NCBI GenBank assembly: GCA_964036315.1
Contig: CAXIWW010000817.1
Location: 8,777,501 to 8,841,500, forward strand
Length of the DNA stretch: 64,000 nt
Direction of reading: 5' to 3'
Source of the DNA: Acanthosepion esculentum
Taxonomy: Eukaryota; Mollusca; Cephalopoda; Sepiida; Sepiidae
Below, piece after piece: positions 45,835-57,897 of this stretch. Within the stretch, counting starts at the first letter, position 1; the number at the start of each line of letters is the position of its first letter. The notes beneath the pieces are model-generated. The model did no database searches. It was not told the origin of the DNA and worked only from the letters and a program-made list of their open reading frames with translations. Position numbers and translations under genes: made by a program.

Positions 45835-46969
45835 GATGGGGTGGGGGTTCGTCTGCGTGGGAATTTCTGGGACTGTCTCCTGGTTGGGGGTCGTCTGCGC
45901 GGGAATTTCTGGGACGGTCTCATGGATGGGGGTCGTCTGCGTTGGACTTTCTGGGACTGTGAGTCGTCACCGTGGGACTTTCTGGCACTGTCCCCTGGGT
46001 GGGGGTGTCGTCTGCGTAGGACATTGTGGGACTGGGGGTCGTCTGCGTGGGACTTTCTGGGACTGGGGGTTGACCGCGTGGGTCTTTCTGGGACAGTCTC
46101 CAGGGTGGGGGGTCGTCTTTTTGGGACGTTCTGGGACTGTCTCCTGGGTGGAGGGTCGTCTTCGTGGGACTTTCTCGGACTGGGGCTCGTCGGCGTGGGA
46201 CTTTCTGGGACTGGGGGTCGTCTGCGTGGGACTTTCTGGGACTGTGGGTTGTCAACGTGGGACTTTCTGGGACTGTCCCCTGGGTGGGGGTCGTCTGCGT
46301 GGGACGTTCTGGGACTGTCTCCTGGGTAGGGGGTCGTCTGCATGGGACTTTCTGGGACTGGGGGTCGTCTGCGTATGACTTTCTGGGACTGTCTCCTGGG
46401 TGGGGGGTCGTCTGCATGGGACTTTCTTGGACTGTGACTGGTCTGCGTGGGACATTCTGGGACTGGTGGTCGTCTGCGTGTGACTTTCTTGTACTGCCCT
46501 GGGTTGGGGGTCGTCTGCGTGGGACTTTCTGGGACTGGGCGTTTTCTGCGTGGGACTTTCTGGGAATGTCTCCTGTGTGGGGGTTCGTCTGCGTGGGACT
46601 TTCTGGGACTGGGGGTCGTCTGCGTGGGACTTTCTGGGACTGTCTCCTGGGTGGGCGGTCGTATGCGTGGGACTTTCTCGGACTGGGTTCGTCTGCGTAG
46701 GTCTTTCTGGGACTCTCTCCTGGGTGGGGGTCGTCTGCGTGGGATATCTGGGACTGTCTCCTGGGTGGGGGTCGTCTGCATGGGACTTTCTGGGACTGGG
46801 GTTCGTCTGCGTGGGACTTTCTGGGACTGGGGGTCGTCTGCGTGGGTCTTCCTCGGACTGTCTCCTGACTGGGGGTTCGTCTGCGTGGAAATTTCTGTGC
46901 CTGTCTCCTCGGTGGGGGTCGTCTGCGTGGGACTTTCTGGGACTGTCTCCTGGGTGTGGTGTTGTCTGC
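45835..46969 (+). repeat. Right-array units adjoining the 60-bp block
   Basis: Heterogeneous 31/43-bp units before the first clear 2.47-kb copy. GGGATATCTGGGACTGTC at 46,742 is shared with the heterogeneous zone left of the 60-bp block (33,164, 36,142 and 38,177) and also occurs inside the right-array copies (47,903, 50,375 and 52,847). Two units are shortened (GACTGTGACTGG at 46,429-46,440; TGTACTGCCCTGGG near 46,490). Confidence 0.75.
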
Positions 46970-49440
46970 GTGGGACTTTCTGTGACTGTCTCCTGGGTGG
47001 GGGGTCGTCTGCGGGGGACTTTCTTGGACTGGGGGTCGTCTGCGTGGGACTTTCTGGGACTGTCTCCTGGGTGGGGGTCGTCTGCGTGGGACTTTCTCGG
47101 ACTGGGGGTCGTCTGCGTGGGACTTTCTGGGACTGTCTCCTGGGTGGGAGGTCGTCTGCGTGGGACTTTCTGGGACTGTCTCCTGGGTGGGTAGTCGTCT
47201 GCGTGGGACTTTCTGAGACAGGGGTTCGTCTGCGTGGCTCTTTCTGGTACTGACTCCTGGGTGGTGTTTCGTCTGCGTGGGACTTTCTGGGACTGTCTCC
47301 TGGGTGGGGGGGGGGTTCTGCGTAGGACTTTGTGGGACTGGTGGTCGTCTGCGTGGGACATTCTGGGATTGCGTGTCGTCTGCGTGGCACTTTCTGGGAC
47401 TGTTTCCTGGGCGTGGAGTCGTGTGCGTGGGACTTTCTGGTACTCTCTCCTGGGTGGGTGGGTCCTCTCCGTGGGACTTTCTGGGACTGTCTCCTGGGTG
47501 GAGAGTCCACTGCGTGGGATTTTCTGGGACTGGGTGTCGTCTGCGTGGGACTTTCTGGGACAGGGTGTCTTCTGCGTGGGACTTTCTGGGACTAGGTGTC
47601 GTCTGCGTGGGAATTTCTGGTAATGTCTCCTTGGTTGGGGGCGTCTGCGTGGGACTTTCTGGGACAGTGGGTCGTCTCCGTGGGACTTTCTGGGACTGTC
47701 TCATGGGTGGGGGGGTCGTCTGCGTGGGACTTTCTGGGACTGTCTCCTTGGTGGGGGCTCGTCTGCGTAGGACATTGTGGGACTGGTGGTCGTGTGCGTG
47801 GGACTTTCTGCGACTGGGGGTCATCTGCGTGTTACTTTCTGGGACTGGGTTCGTCTGCGTAGGTCTTTCTGGGACTCTCTCCTGGGTGGGGGTCGTCTGC
47901 GTGGGATATCTGGGACTGTCTCCTGGGTGGGGGTCGTCTGCATGGGACTTTCTGGGACTGGGGTTCGTCTGCGTGGGACTTTCTGGGACTGTCTCCTGGG
48001 TGGGCGGTCGTCTGCGTGGGACTTTCTGGGACTGGGGGTCGTCTGCGTGGGTCTTGCTCGGACTGTCTCCTGACTGGGGGGTCGTCTGCGTGGAAATTTC
48101 TGTGCCTGTCTCCTCGGTAGGGGGTCGTCTGCGTGGGACTTTCTGGGACTGTCTCCTGGGTGTGGTGTTGTCTGCGTGGGACTTTCTGTGACTGTCTCCT
48201 GGGTGGGGGGTCGTCTGCGTGGGACTTTCTTGGACTGGGGGTCGTCTGCGTGGGACTTTCTGGGACTGTCTCCTGGGTGCGGGGTCTTCTGTATGGGACT
48301 TTCTTGGACTCGGGGTCGTCTGCGTTGGTCTTTCTTGGACTCTCTCCTGGGTGGGGAGTCGTCTGCGTGGGACTTTTTGGGACTGGGGTCGTCTGCGTGG
48401 GTCTTTCTGGGACTGTCTCCTGGGTGGGGGTTCGTCTGCGTGGGTCTTTCTGGGACTGTCTCCTGGGTGGGCGTTCGTCTGCGTGGGTCTTTCTGGGACT
48501 GACTCCTGAGTGGAGGGTCCTCTGCGTGGGATTTTTTGGGACTGGGTGTCGTCTGCGTGGGACTTTCTGGGACAGGGGGTCTTCTGCGTGGGACTTTCTT
48601 GGACTGGGGTTCGTCTTCGTGGGACATTCTGGGACTGGGGGTTGTCTGCGTGGGACTTTCAGGGACTCTCTTCTGGGTGGGGGATCGTCTGCGAGGGACT
48701 TTCTGGGACTGTCTCCTTGGTGTGGGGCGTCTGCGTGGGACATTCTGGGACTGTGGTTCGTCTGCGTGGGACTTTCTGGGACTGTCTCCTGGGTGGGGGG
48801 TCGTCTGCGTGGGACTTTGTGGGACTGGTGGTCGTCTGCGTTGGACTTTCTGGGACTGGGGGTCGTCTGCGTGTTACTTTCTGGGACTGTCTCCTGGGTG
48901 GGGGGGTCGTCTGTATGGGACTTTCTAGGACTCGGTGTCGTCTGCGTGGATCTTTTTTGGACTCTCTACTGGGTGGGGCGTCGTCTGCGTGGGACTTTCT
49001 GGGACTGTCTCCTGGGTGGGGATTCGTCTGCCTGGGACTTTCTGAGACTGGGTGTAATCTGCGTGGTAGTTTCTGGGACTGTCTCCTGGGTGGGGGTCGT
49101 CTGCGTGGGACTTTCTGGGACTGGGCTGCTCTGCGTGGGACTTTCTGGGACTTTCTCCTGGGTGGGGGTTCGTCTGCGTGGGACTTTCTGGGACTGTCTC
49201 CTGCGTGGGAGATCGTCTGCTTGGGACTTTCAGGGACTGGGTGTCGTCTGCGTGGGACTTTCTGGGACTGTCTCCTGGGTGGGGGTCGTCTGCGTGGGAC
49301 TTTCTGGGACTGGGCTCGTCTGCGTGGGACTTTCTGGGACTGTCTCCTCGGTGGGGAGTCGTCTGCGTGGGACTTTCTGGGAATGGGGGTTGTCTGCGTG
49401 GGACTTTCAGGGACTCTCTTCTGGGTGGGGGATCGTCTGC
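46970..49440 (+). repeat. 2.47-kb higher-order repeat, copy 1
   Basis: Begins at the TTTCTGTGACTGTCTCC unit followed by TCGTCTGCGGGGGAC. Matching points are 47,277 to 49,748 (2,471 bp) before a long G tract and 47,596 to 50,068 (2,472 bp) after it. It has a 73-bp stretch near 47,930 that copy 2 lacks; copy 2 compensates later, so the overall period is kept. Confidence 0.88.
47306..47315 (+). repeat. G10 tract in 2.47-kb copy 1
   Basis: The linker G run, usually 5-7, is ten long here and is preceded by GGGT. The equivalent tract is G11 at 49,777-49,787 in copy 2 and G10 at 52,249-52,258 in copy 3, where one G has become T (GGTTTCTG instead of GGTTCTG). The one-base change explains why the copy 1 to copy 2 spacing is 2,471 bp before the tract and 2,472 bp after it. 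Confidence 0.85.
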
Positions 49441-51912
49441 GTGGGACTTTCTGTGACTGTCTCCTGGGTGGGGGGTCGTCTGCGGGGGACTTTCTTGGAC
49501 TGGGGGTCGTCTGCGTGGGACTTTCTGGGACTGTCTCCTGGGTGGGGGTCGTCTGCGTGGGACTTTCTCGGACTGGGGGTCGTCTGCGTGGGACTTTCTG
49601 GGACTGTCTCCTGGGTGGGAGGTCGTCTGCGTGGGACTTTCTGGGACTGTCTCCTGGGTGGGTAGTCGTCTGCGTGGGACTTTCTGAGACAGGGGTTCGT
49701 CTGCGTGGCTCTTTCTGGTACTGACTCCTGGGTGGTGTTTCGTCTGCGTGGGACTTTCTGGGACTGTCTCCTGGGTGGGGGGGGGGGTTCTGCGTAGGAC
49801 TTTGTGGGACTGGTGGTCGTCTGCGTGGGACATTCTGGGATTGCGTGTCGTCTGCGTGGCACTTTCTGGGACTGTTTCCTGGGCGTGGAGTCGTGTGCGT
49901 GGGACTTTCTGGTACTCTCTCCTGGGTGGGTGGGTCCTCTCCGTGGGACTTTCTGGGACTGTCTCCTGGGTGGAGAGTCCACTGCGTGGGATTTTCTGGG
50001 ACTGGGTGTCGTCTGCGTGGGACTTTCTGGGACAGGGTGTCTTCTGCGTGGGACTTTCTGGGACTAGGTGTCGTCTGCGTGGGAATTTCTGGTAATGTCT
50101 CCTTGGTTGGGGGCGTCTGCGTGGGACATTCTGGGACAGTGGGTCGTCTCCGTGGGACTTTCTGGGACTGTCTCATGGGTGGGGGGGTCGTCTGCGTGGG
50201 ACTTTCTGGGACTGTCTCCTTGGTGGGGGCTCGTCTGCGTAGGACATTGTGGGACTGGTGGTCGTGTGCGTGGGACTTTCTGGGACTGGGGGTCATCTGC
50301 GTGTTACTTTCTGGGACTGGGTTCGTCTGCGTAGGTCTTTCTGGGACTCTCTCCTGGGTGGGGGTCGTCTGCGTGGGATATCTGGGACTGTCTCCTGGGT
50401 GGGCGGTCGTCTGCGTGGGACTTTCTGGGACTGGGGGTCGTCTGCGTGGGTCTTCCTCGGACTGTCTCCTGACTGGGGGGTCGTCTGCGTGGAAATTTCT
50501 GTGCCTGTCTCCTCGGTAGGGGGTCGTCTGCGTGGGACTTTCTGGGACTGTCTCCTGGGTGTGGTGTTGTCTGCGTGGGACTTTCTGTGACTGTCTCCTG
50601 GGTGGGGGGTCGTCTGCGTGGGACTTTCTTGGACTGGGGGTCGTCTGCGTGGGACTTTCTGGGACTGTCTAATGGGTGCGGGGTCTTCTGTATGGGACTT
50701 TCTTGGACTCGGGGTCGTCTGCGTTGGTCTTTCTTGGACTCTCTCCTGGGTGGGGAGTCGTCTGCGTGGGACTTTTTGGGACTGCGGTCGTCTGCGTGGG
50801 TCTTTCTGGGACTGTCTCCAGGGTGGGGGGTAGTCTGCGTGGGACTTTCTGGGACTGTCTCCTGGGTGGGTAGTCGTCTGCTTGGGACTTTCTGAGACAG
50901 GGGGTCGTCTGCGTGGGTCTTTCTGGTACAGACTCCTGGGTGGGGTCCGTCGTCGTGGGACTTTCTGGGACTGACTCCTGAGTGGAGGTTCCTCTGCGTG
51001 GGATTTTTTGGGACTGGGTGTCGTCTGCGTGGGACTTTCTGGGACAGGGGGTCTTCTGCGTGGGACTTTCTTGGACTGGGGTTCGTCTTCGTGGGACATT
51101 CTGGGACTGGGGGTTGTCTGCGTGGGACTTTCAGGGACTCTCTTCTGGGTGGGGGATCGTCTGCGAGGGACTTTCTGGGACTGTCTCCTTGGTGTGGGGC
51201 GTCTGCGTGGGACATTCTGGGACTGTGGTTCGTCTGCGTGGGACTTTCTGGGACTGTCTCCTGGGTGGGGGGTCGTCTGCGTGGGACTTTGTGGGACTGG
51301 TGGTCGTCTGCGTTGGACTTTCTGGGACTGGGGGTCGTCTGCGTGTTACTTTCTGGGACTGTCTCCTGGGTGGGGGGGTCGTCTGTATGGGACTTTCTAG
51401 GACTCGGTGTCGTCTGCGTGGATCTTTTTTGGACTCTCTACTGGGTGGGGCGTCGTCTGCGTGGGACTTTCTGGGACTGTCTCCTGGGTGGGGATTCGTC
51501 TGCCTGGGACTTTCTGAGACTGGGTGTAATCTGCGTGGTAGTTTCTGGGACTGTCTCCTGGGTGGGGGTCGTCTGCGTGGGACTTTCTGGGACTGGGCTC
51601 CTCTGCGTGGGACTTTCTGGGACTTTCTCCTGGGTGGGGGTTCGTCTGCGTGGGACTTTCTGGGACTGTCTCCTGCGTGGGAGATCGTCTGCTTGGGACT
51701 TTCAGGGACTGGGTGTCGTCTGCGTGGGACTTTCTGGGACTGTCTCCTGGGTGGGGGTCGTCTGCGTGGGACTTTCTGGGACTGGGCTCGTCTGCGTGGG
51801 ACTTTCTGGGACTGTCTCCTCGGTGGGGAGTCGTCTGCGTGGGACTTTCTGGGAATGGGGGTTGTCTGCGTGGGACTTTCAGGGACTCTCTTCTGGGTGG
51901 GGGATCGTCTGC
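49441..51912 (+). repeat. 2.47-kb higher-order repeat, copy 2
   Basis: A 545-codon minus-strand reading at 48,659-50,296, which spans the copy 1/copy 2 boundary, has a near-identical counterpart at 51,131-52,768, which spans the copy 2/copy 3 boundary. That reading differs at only a few residues (for example AAQSQK against GAQSQK, caused by a single base near 49,130 and 51,600). Relative to copy 1 it lacks 73 bp near 50,400 and has a replaced stretch of about the same gain at about 50,820-50,960 (GGGGGGTAGTCTGCG, GGGTAGTCGTCTGC). Confidence 0.88.
49777..49787 (+). repeat. G11 tract in 2.47-kb copy 2
   Basis: Eleven consecutive G preceded by GGGT at 49,773-49,776. GGG-T-GGG-G-GGG-G-GGG meets the usual four-tract, short-loop quadruplex pattern, which the ten-G tracts of copies 1 and 3 just miss. 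Folding is an inference; the sequence itself is certain, apart from possible homopolymer miscount in the assembly. Confidence 0.8.
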
Positions 51913-53387
51913 GTGGGACTTTCTGTGACTGTCTCCTGGGTGGGGGGTCGTCTGCGGGGGACTTTCTTGGACTGGGGGTCGTCTGCGTGGGACTTTCTGG
52001 GACTGTCTCCTGGGTGGGGGTCGTCTGCGTGGGACTTTCTCGGACTGGGGGTCGTCTGCGTGGGACTTTCTGGGACTGTCTCCTGGGTGGGAGGTCGTCT
52101 GCGTGGGACTTTCTGGGACTGTCTCCTGGGTGGGTAGTCGTCTGCGTGGGACTTTCTGAGACAGGGGTTCGTCTGCGTGGCTCTTTCTGGTACTGACTCC
52201 TGGGTGGTGTTTCGTCTGCGTGGGACTTTCTGGGACTGTCTCCTGGGTGGGGGGGGGGTTTCTGCGTAGGACTTTGTGGGACTGGTGGTCGTCTGCGTGG
52301 GACATTCTGGGATTGCGTGTCGTCTGCGTGGCACTTTCTGGGACTGTTTCCTGGGCGTGGAGTCGTGTGCGTGGGACTTTCTGGTACTCTCTCCTGGGTG
52401 GGTGGGTCCTCTCCGTGGGACTTTCTGGGACTGTCTCCTGGGTGGAGAGTCCACTGCGTGGGATTTTCTGGGACTGGGTGTCGTCTGCGTGGGACTTTCT
52501 GGGACAGGGTGTCTTCTGCGTGGGACTTTCTGGGACTAGGTGTCGTCTGCGTGGGAATTTCTGGTAATGTCTCCTTGGTTGGGGGCGTCTGCGTGGGACT
52601 TTCTGGGACAGTGGGTCGTCTCCGTGGGACTTTCTGGGACTGTCTCATGGGTGGGGGGGTCGTCTGCGTGGGACTTTCTGGGACTGTCTCCTTGGTGGGG
52701 GCTCGTCTGTGTAGGACATTGTGGGACTGGTGGTCGTGTGCGTGGGACTTTCTGGGACTGGGGGTCATCTGCGTGTTACTTTCTGGGACTGGGTTCGTCT
52801 GCGTAGGTCTTTCTGGGACTCTCTCCTGGGTGGGGGTCGTCTGCGTGGGATATCTGGGACTGTCTCCTGGGTGGGGGTCGTCTGCATGGGACTTTCTGGG
52901 ACTGGGGTTCGTCTGCGTGGGACTTTCTGGGACTGTCTCCTGGGTGGGCGGTCGTCTGCGTGGGACTTTCTGGGACTGGGGGTCGTCTGCGTGGGTCTTC
53001 CTCGGACTGTCTCCTGACTGGGGGGTCGTCTGCGTGGAAATTTTTGTGCCTGTCTCCTCGGTAGGGGGTCGTCTGCGTGGGACTTTCTGGGACTGTCTCC
53101 TGGGTGTGGTGTTGTCTGCGTGGGACTTTCTGTGACTGTCTCCTGGGTGGGGGGTCGTCTGCGTGGGACTTTCTTGGACTGGGGGTCGTCTGCGTGGGAC
53201 TTTCTGGGACTGTCTCCTGGGTGCGGGGTCTTCTATATGGGACTTTCTTGGACTCGGGGTCGTCTGCGTTGGTCTTTCTTGGACTCTCTCCTGGGTGGGG
53301 AGTCGTCTGCGTGGGACTTTTTGGGACTGGGGTCGTCTGCGTGGGTCTTTCTGGGACTGTCTCCTGGGTGGGGGTTCGTCTGCGTGG
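51913..53387 (+). repeat. 2.47-kb higher-order repeat, copy 3 (partial)
   Basis: Continues the 2,472-bp period from copy 2 (49,748 to 52,220; 50,068 to 52,540). In its later part it resembles copy 1 (offset about 4,943), keeping the 73-bp stretch that copy 2 lost. At about 53,387 it jumps to sequence matching a later part of the repeat (TTTCAGGGACTGGGTG as at 49,229), so roughly 0.8 kb is skipped. Confidence 0.85.
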
Positions 53388-55489
53388 GACTTTCAGGGAC
53401 TGGGTGTCGTCTGCGTGGGACTTTCTGGGACTGTCTCCTGGGTGGGGGTCGTCTGCGTGGGACTTTCTGGGACTGGGCTCGTCTGCGTGGGACTTTCTGG
53501 GACTGTTTCCTCGGTGGGGAGTCGTCTGCGTGGGTTTTTCTGGGAATGGGGGTTGTCTGCGTGGGACTTTCAGGGACTCTCTTCTGGGTGGGGGATCGTC
53601 TGCGTGGGACTTTCTGGGACTGTCTCCTTGGTGGGGGTCGTCTGCGTGGGACATTCTGGGACTGTGGGTCGTCTGCGTGGGACATTCTGGCACTATCTCC
53701 TGGGTGGGGGGTCGTCTGCGTGGGACTTTGTGGGACTGGGGGTCGTCTGCGTGGCACTTTCTGGGACTGGGGGTCGTCTGCGTGGGTCTTTCTGGGAATG
53801 TCTCCTGGGTGGGGGTTCGTCTGCGTTGGACTTTCTGGGACTGTCTCATGCGTGGGGGTTCGTCTGCGTGGGAATTTCTGAGTCTGTCTCCTGGGTGGGG
53901 GTCGTCAGCGTGGGTCGTTCTGTTACTGGGGGGCGCCTGCGTGGGACTTTCTGGGACTGTCTCCTGGGTGGGTGTTCGTGTGAGTGGGACTTTCTGTGAC
54001 TGGGGGTTGTCTGCGTGGGATATATGGGTCTGTCTCCTGGGTGGGGGGTCGTCTGCATGGGACTTTCTGGGACTGGGGGTCGTCTGCGTGGGATATCTGG
54101 GTCTGTCTCCTTGGTGGGGTGTCGTCTGCGTGGGACTTTGTGTGACTGGTGGTCGTCTGCGTGGGACTTTCTGGGACTGGGGGTCGTCTGCGTGTTACTT
54201 TCTGGGACAGTCTCCTTGGTGGGGAGTCGTCTGTATGGGACTTTCTAGGACTCGGTGTCGTCTGCGTGGATCTTTTTTGGACTCTCTCCTGGGTGGGGCG
54301 TCGTCTGCGTGGGACTTTCTGGGACTGTCTCCTGGGTGGGGGTCGTCTGCGTGGGACTTTCTGGGACTGGGCTCGTCTGCGTGGGACTTTCTGGGACTTT
54401 CTCCTGGGTGGGGGGGTCGTCTGCGTCGGTCTTTCTGGGACTGTCTCCTGGGTGGGGGTTCCTCTGCGTGGGACTTTCTGGGACTGTCTCCTGCGTGGGA
54501 GGTCGTCTGCTTGGGACTTTCAGGGACTGGGTGTCGTCTGCGTGGGAGTTTCTGGGACAGTCTCCTGGGTGGGGTTCGTCTGCGTGGGACTTTCTGGGAC
54601 TGGGGGGCGTCTGCGTGGGACTTTCTGGGACAGTGGGTCGTCTCCGTGGGACTTTCTGGGACTGTCTCATGGGTGGGGTGGTCGTCTGCGTGGGACTTTC
54701 TGGGACTGTCTCCTTGGTGGGGGGTCGTCTGCGTAGGACATTGTGGGACTGGTGGTCGTATGCGTGGGACTTTCTTGGACTCGGGGTCGTCTGCGTGGGT
54801 CTTTCTTGGACTCTCTCCTGGGTGGGGGGTCGTCTGCGTGGGACTTTCTGGGACTGTCTCCTGCGTGGGAGGTCGTCTGCTTGGGACTTTCAGGGATTGG
54901 GTGTCGTCTGCGTGGGACTTTCTTGGACAGTCTCCTTGGTGGGGTTCGTCCGCGTGGGACTTTCTGGGACTGGGGGTCGTCTGCGTGGGACTTTCTGGGT
55001 CTGTCTCCTGGGTGGGGGGTAGTCTGCGTGGGACTTTCAGGGACTCTCTTCTGGGTGGGGGATCGTCTGCGAGGGACTTTCTGGGACTGTCTCCTTGGTG
55101 TGGGGCGTCTGCGTGGGACATTCTGGGACTGGGGGTCGTCTGCGTGGGACTTTCTGGGACTGTCTCCTCGGTGGGGAGTCGTCTGCGTGGGACTTTCTGG
55201 GAATGGGGGTTGTCTGCGTGGGACTTTCAGGGACTCTCTTCTGGGTGGGGGATCGTCTGCGTGGGACTTTCTGGGACTGTGGGTCGTCTGCGTGGGACAT
55301 TCTGGCACTATCTCCTGGGTGGGGGGTCGTCTGCGTGGGACTTTGTGGGACTGGGGGTCGTCTGCGTGGCACTTTCTGGGACTGGGGTTCGTCTGCGTGG
55401 GTCTTTCTGGGAATGTCTCCTGGGTTGGGGTTCGTCTGCGTTGGACTTTCTGGGACTGTCTCATGCGTGGGGGTTCGTCTGCGTGGGAA
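53388..55489 (+). repeat. Right-array mosaic of 2.47-kb repeat pieces
   Basis: Unbroken 31/43-bp units. Segments match different parts of the 2.47-kb copies in a changed order. Examples are the TTTCAGGGACTCTCTTC unit near 53,570 and 55,040, TGGATCTTTTTTGGACTC at 54,267, and the GGGATATATGGGTCTGTC unit near 54,017, which recurs near 55,632, 56,675 and 60,010 and, with a variant TGGTATATATGG, near 62,521. Confidence 0.78.
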
Positions 55490-57575
55490 TTTCTGAGTCT
55501 GTCTCCTGGGTGGGGGTCGTCAGCGTGGGTCTTTCTCTTACTGGGGGTCGCCTGCGTGGGACTTTCTGGGACTGTCTCCTGGGTGGGTGTTCGTGTGAGT
55601 GGGACTTTCTGTGACTGGGGGTTGTCTGCGTGGGATATATGGGTCTGTCTCCTGGGTGGGGGGTCGTCTGCATGGGACTTTCTGGGACTGGGGGTCGTCT
55701 GCGTGGGATATCTGGGTCTGTCTCCTTGGTGGGGTGTCGTCTGCGTGGGACTTTGTGGGACTGGTGGTCGTCTGCGTGGGACTTTCTGGGACTGGGGGTC
55801 GTCTGCGTGTTACTTTCTGGGACAGTCTCCTTGGTGGGGGGTCGTCTGTATGGGACTTTCTAGGACTCGGTGTCGTCTGCGTGGATCTTTTTTGGACTCT
55901 CTCCTGGGTGGGGCGTCGTCTGCGTGGGACTTTCTGGGACTGTCTCCTGGGTGGGGATTCGTCTGCCTGGGACTTTCTGAGACTGGGTGTCATCTGCGTG
56001 GTAGTTTCTGGGACTGTCTCCTGGGTGGGGGTCGTCTGCGTGGGACTTTCTGGGACTGGGCTCGTCTGCGTGGGACTTTCTGGGACTTTCTCCTGGGTGG
56101 GGGGTCGTCTGCGTCGGTCTTTCTGGGACTGTCTCCTGGGTGGGGGTTCCTCTGCGTGGGACTTTCTGGGACTGTCTCCTGCGTGGGAGGTCGTCTGCTT
56201 GGGATTTTCAGGGACTGGGTGTCGTCTGCGTGGGAGTTTCTGGGACAGTCTCCTGGGTGGGGTTCGTCTGCGTGGGACTTTCTGGGACTGGGGGGCGTCT
56301 GCGTGGGACTTTCTGGGACAGTGGGTCGTCCCCGTGGGACTTTCTGGGACTGTCTCATGGGTGGGGTGGTCGTCTGCGTGGGACTTTCTGGGACTGTCTC
56401 CTTGGTGGGGGGTCGTCTGCGTAGGACATTGTGGGACTGGTGGTCGTGTGCGTGGGACTTTCTTGGACTCGGGGTCGTCTGCGTGGGTCTTTCTTGGACT
56501 CTCTCCTGGGTGGGGGGTCGTCTGCGTGGGAATTTCTGAGTCTGTCTCCTGGGTGGGGGTCGTCAGCGTGGGTCTTTCTCTTACTGGGGGTCGCCTGCGT
56601 GGGACTTTCTGGGACTGTCTCCTGGGTGGGTGTTCGTGTGAGTGGGACTTTCTGTGACTGGGGGTTGTCTGCGTGGGATATATGGGTCTGTCTCCTGGGT
56701 GGGGGGTCGTCTGCATGGGACTTTCTGGGACTGAGGGTCGTCTGCGTGGGATATCTGGGTCTGTCTCCTTGGTGGGGTGTCGTCTGCGTGGGACTTTGTG
56801 GGACTGGTGGTCGTCTGCGTGGGACTTTCTGGGACTGGGGGTCGTCTGCGTGTTACTTTCTGGGACAGTCTTCTTGGTGGGGGGTCGTCTGTATGGGACT
56901 TTCTAGGACTCGGTGTCGTCTGCGTGGATCTTTTTTGGACTCTCTCCTGGGTGTGGCGTCGTCTGCGTGGGACTTTCTGGGACTGTCTCCTGGGTGGGGA
57001 TTCGTCTGCCTGGGACTTTCTGAGACTGGGTGTCATCTGCGTGGTAGTTTCTGGGACTGTCTCCTGGGTGGGGGTCGTCTGCGTGGGACTTTCTGGGACT
57101 GGGCTCGTCTGCGTGGGACTTTCTGGGACTTTCTCCTGGGTGGGGGGTCGTCTGCGTCGGTCTTTCTGGGACTGTCTCCTGGGTGGGGGTTCCTCTGCGT
57201 GGGACTTTCTGGGACTGTCTCCTGCGTGGGAGGTCGTCTGCTTGGGATTTTCAGGGACTGGGTGTCGTCTGCGTGGGAGTTTCTGGGACAGTCTCCTGGG
57301 TGGGGTTCGTCTGCGTGGGACTTTCTGGGACTGGGGGGCGTCTGCGTGGGACTTTCTGGGACAGTGGGTCGTCCCCGTGGGACTTTCTGGGACTGTCTCA
57401 TGGGTGGGGTGGTCGTCTGCGTGGGACTTTCTGGGACTGTCTCCTTGGTGGGGGGTCGTCTGCGTAGGACATTGTGGGACTGGTGGTCGTGTGCGTGGGA
57501 CTTTCTTGGACTCGGGGTCGTCTGCGTGGGTCTTTCTTGGACTCTCTCCTGGGTGGGGGGTCGTCTGCGTGGGAC
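55490..57575 (+). repeat. 1,043-bp tandem duplication
   Basis: 55,490-56,532 is followed head-to-tail by 56,533-57,575. Landmarks: GGGATATATGGGTCTG at 55,632 and 56,675, and GATCTTTTTTGGACTC at 55,884 and 56,927, each 1,043 bp apart. The 94-codon readings 56,140-56,424 and 57,183-57,467 are the same. The second copy ends where CTGGGTGGGGGG is followed by GGGACTTTCTGGG rather than GGGAATTTCTGAG. Confidence 0.87.
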
Positions 57576-57897
57576 TTTCTGGGACTGTCTCCTGCGTGGG
57601 GTTCGTCTGCGTGGGACTTTCTGTGACTGGGGGGCGTCTGCGTGGGACTTTCTGGGACAGTGGGTCGTCTCCGTGGGACTTTCTGGGACTGTCTCATGGG
57701 TGGGGTGGTCGTCTGCGTGGGACTTTCTGGGACTGTCTCCTTGGTGGGGGGTCGTCTGCGTAGGACATTGTGGGACTGGTGGTCGTGTGCGTGGGACTTT
57801 CTTGGACTCGGGGTCGTCTGCGTGGGTCTTTCTTGGACTCTCTCCTGGGTGGGGGGTCGTCTGCGTGGGACTTTCTGGGTCTGTCTCCTGGGTGGGG
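57302..57897 (+). repeat. About 270-bp segment repeated at 296-bp offset
   Basis: TGGGGTTCGTCTGCG at 57,301 recurs at 57,597, followed in both by GGGGGGCGTCTGCG, GGGACAGTGGGTCG and CTGTCTCATGGGTGGGG. The first copy has TTTCTGGGACTGGGGGG, the second TTTCTGTGACTGGGGGG. The same double arrangement reappears at about 60,636 and 60,932, because this region is itself part of a larger copied block. Confidence 0.8.

Noticed and set aside
53077..55614. 845-codon plus-strand open frame of Trp/Gly/Leu-rich repeats that could look like a membrane protein
   Set aside because: The same cyclic peptide is read in every forward frame. Start and end are set only by chance variants, and neighbouring copies are broken at different places.
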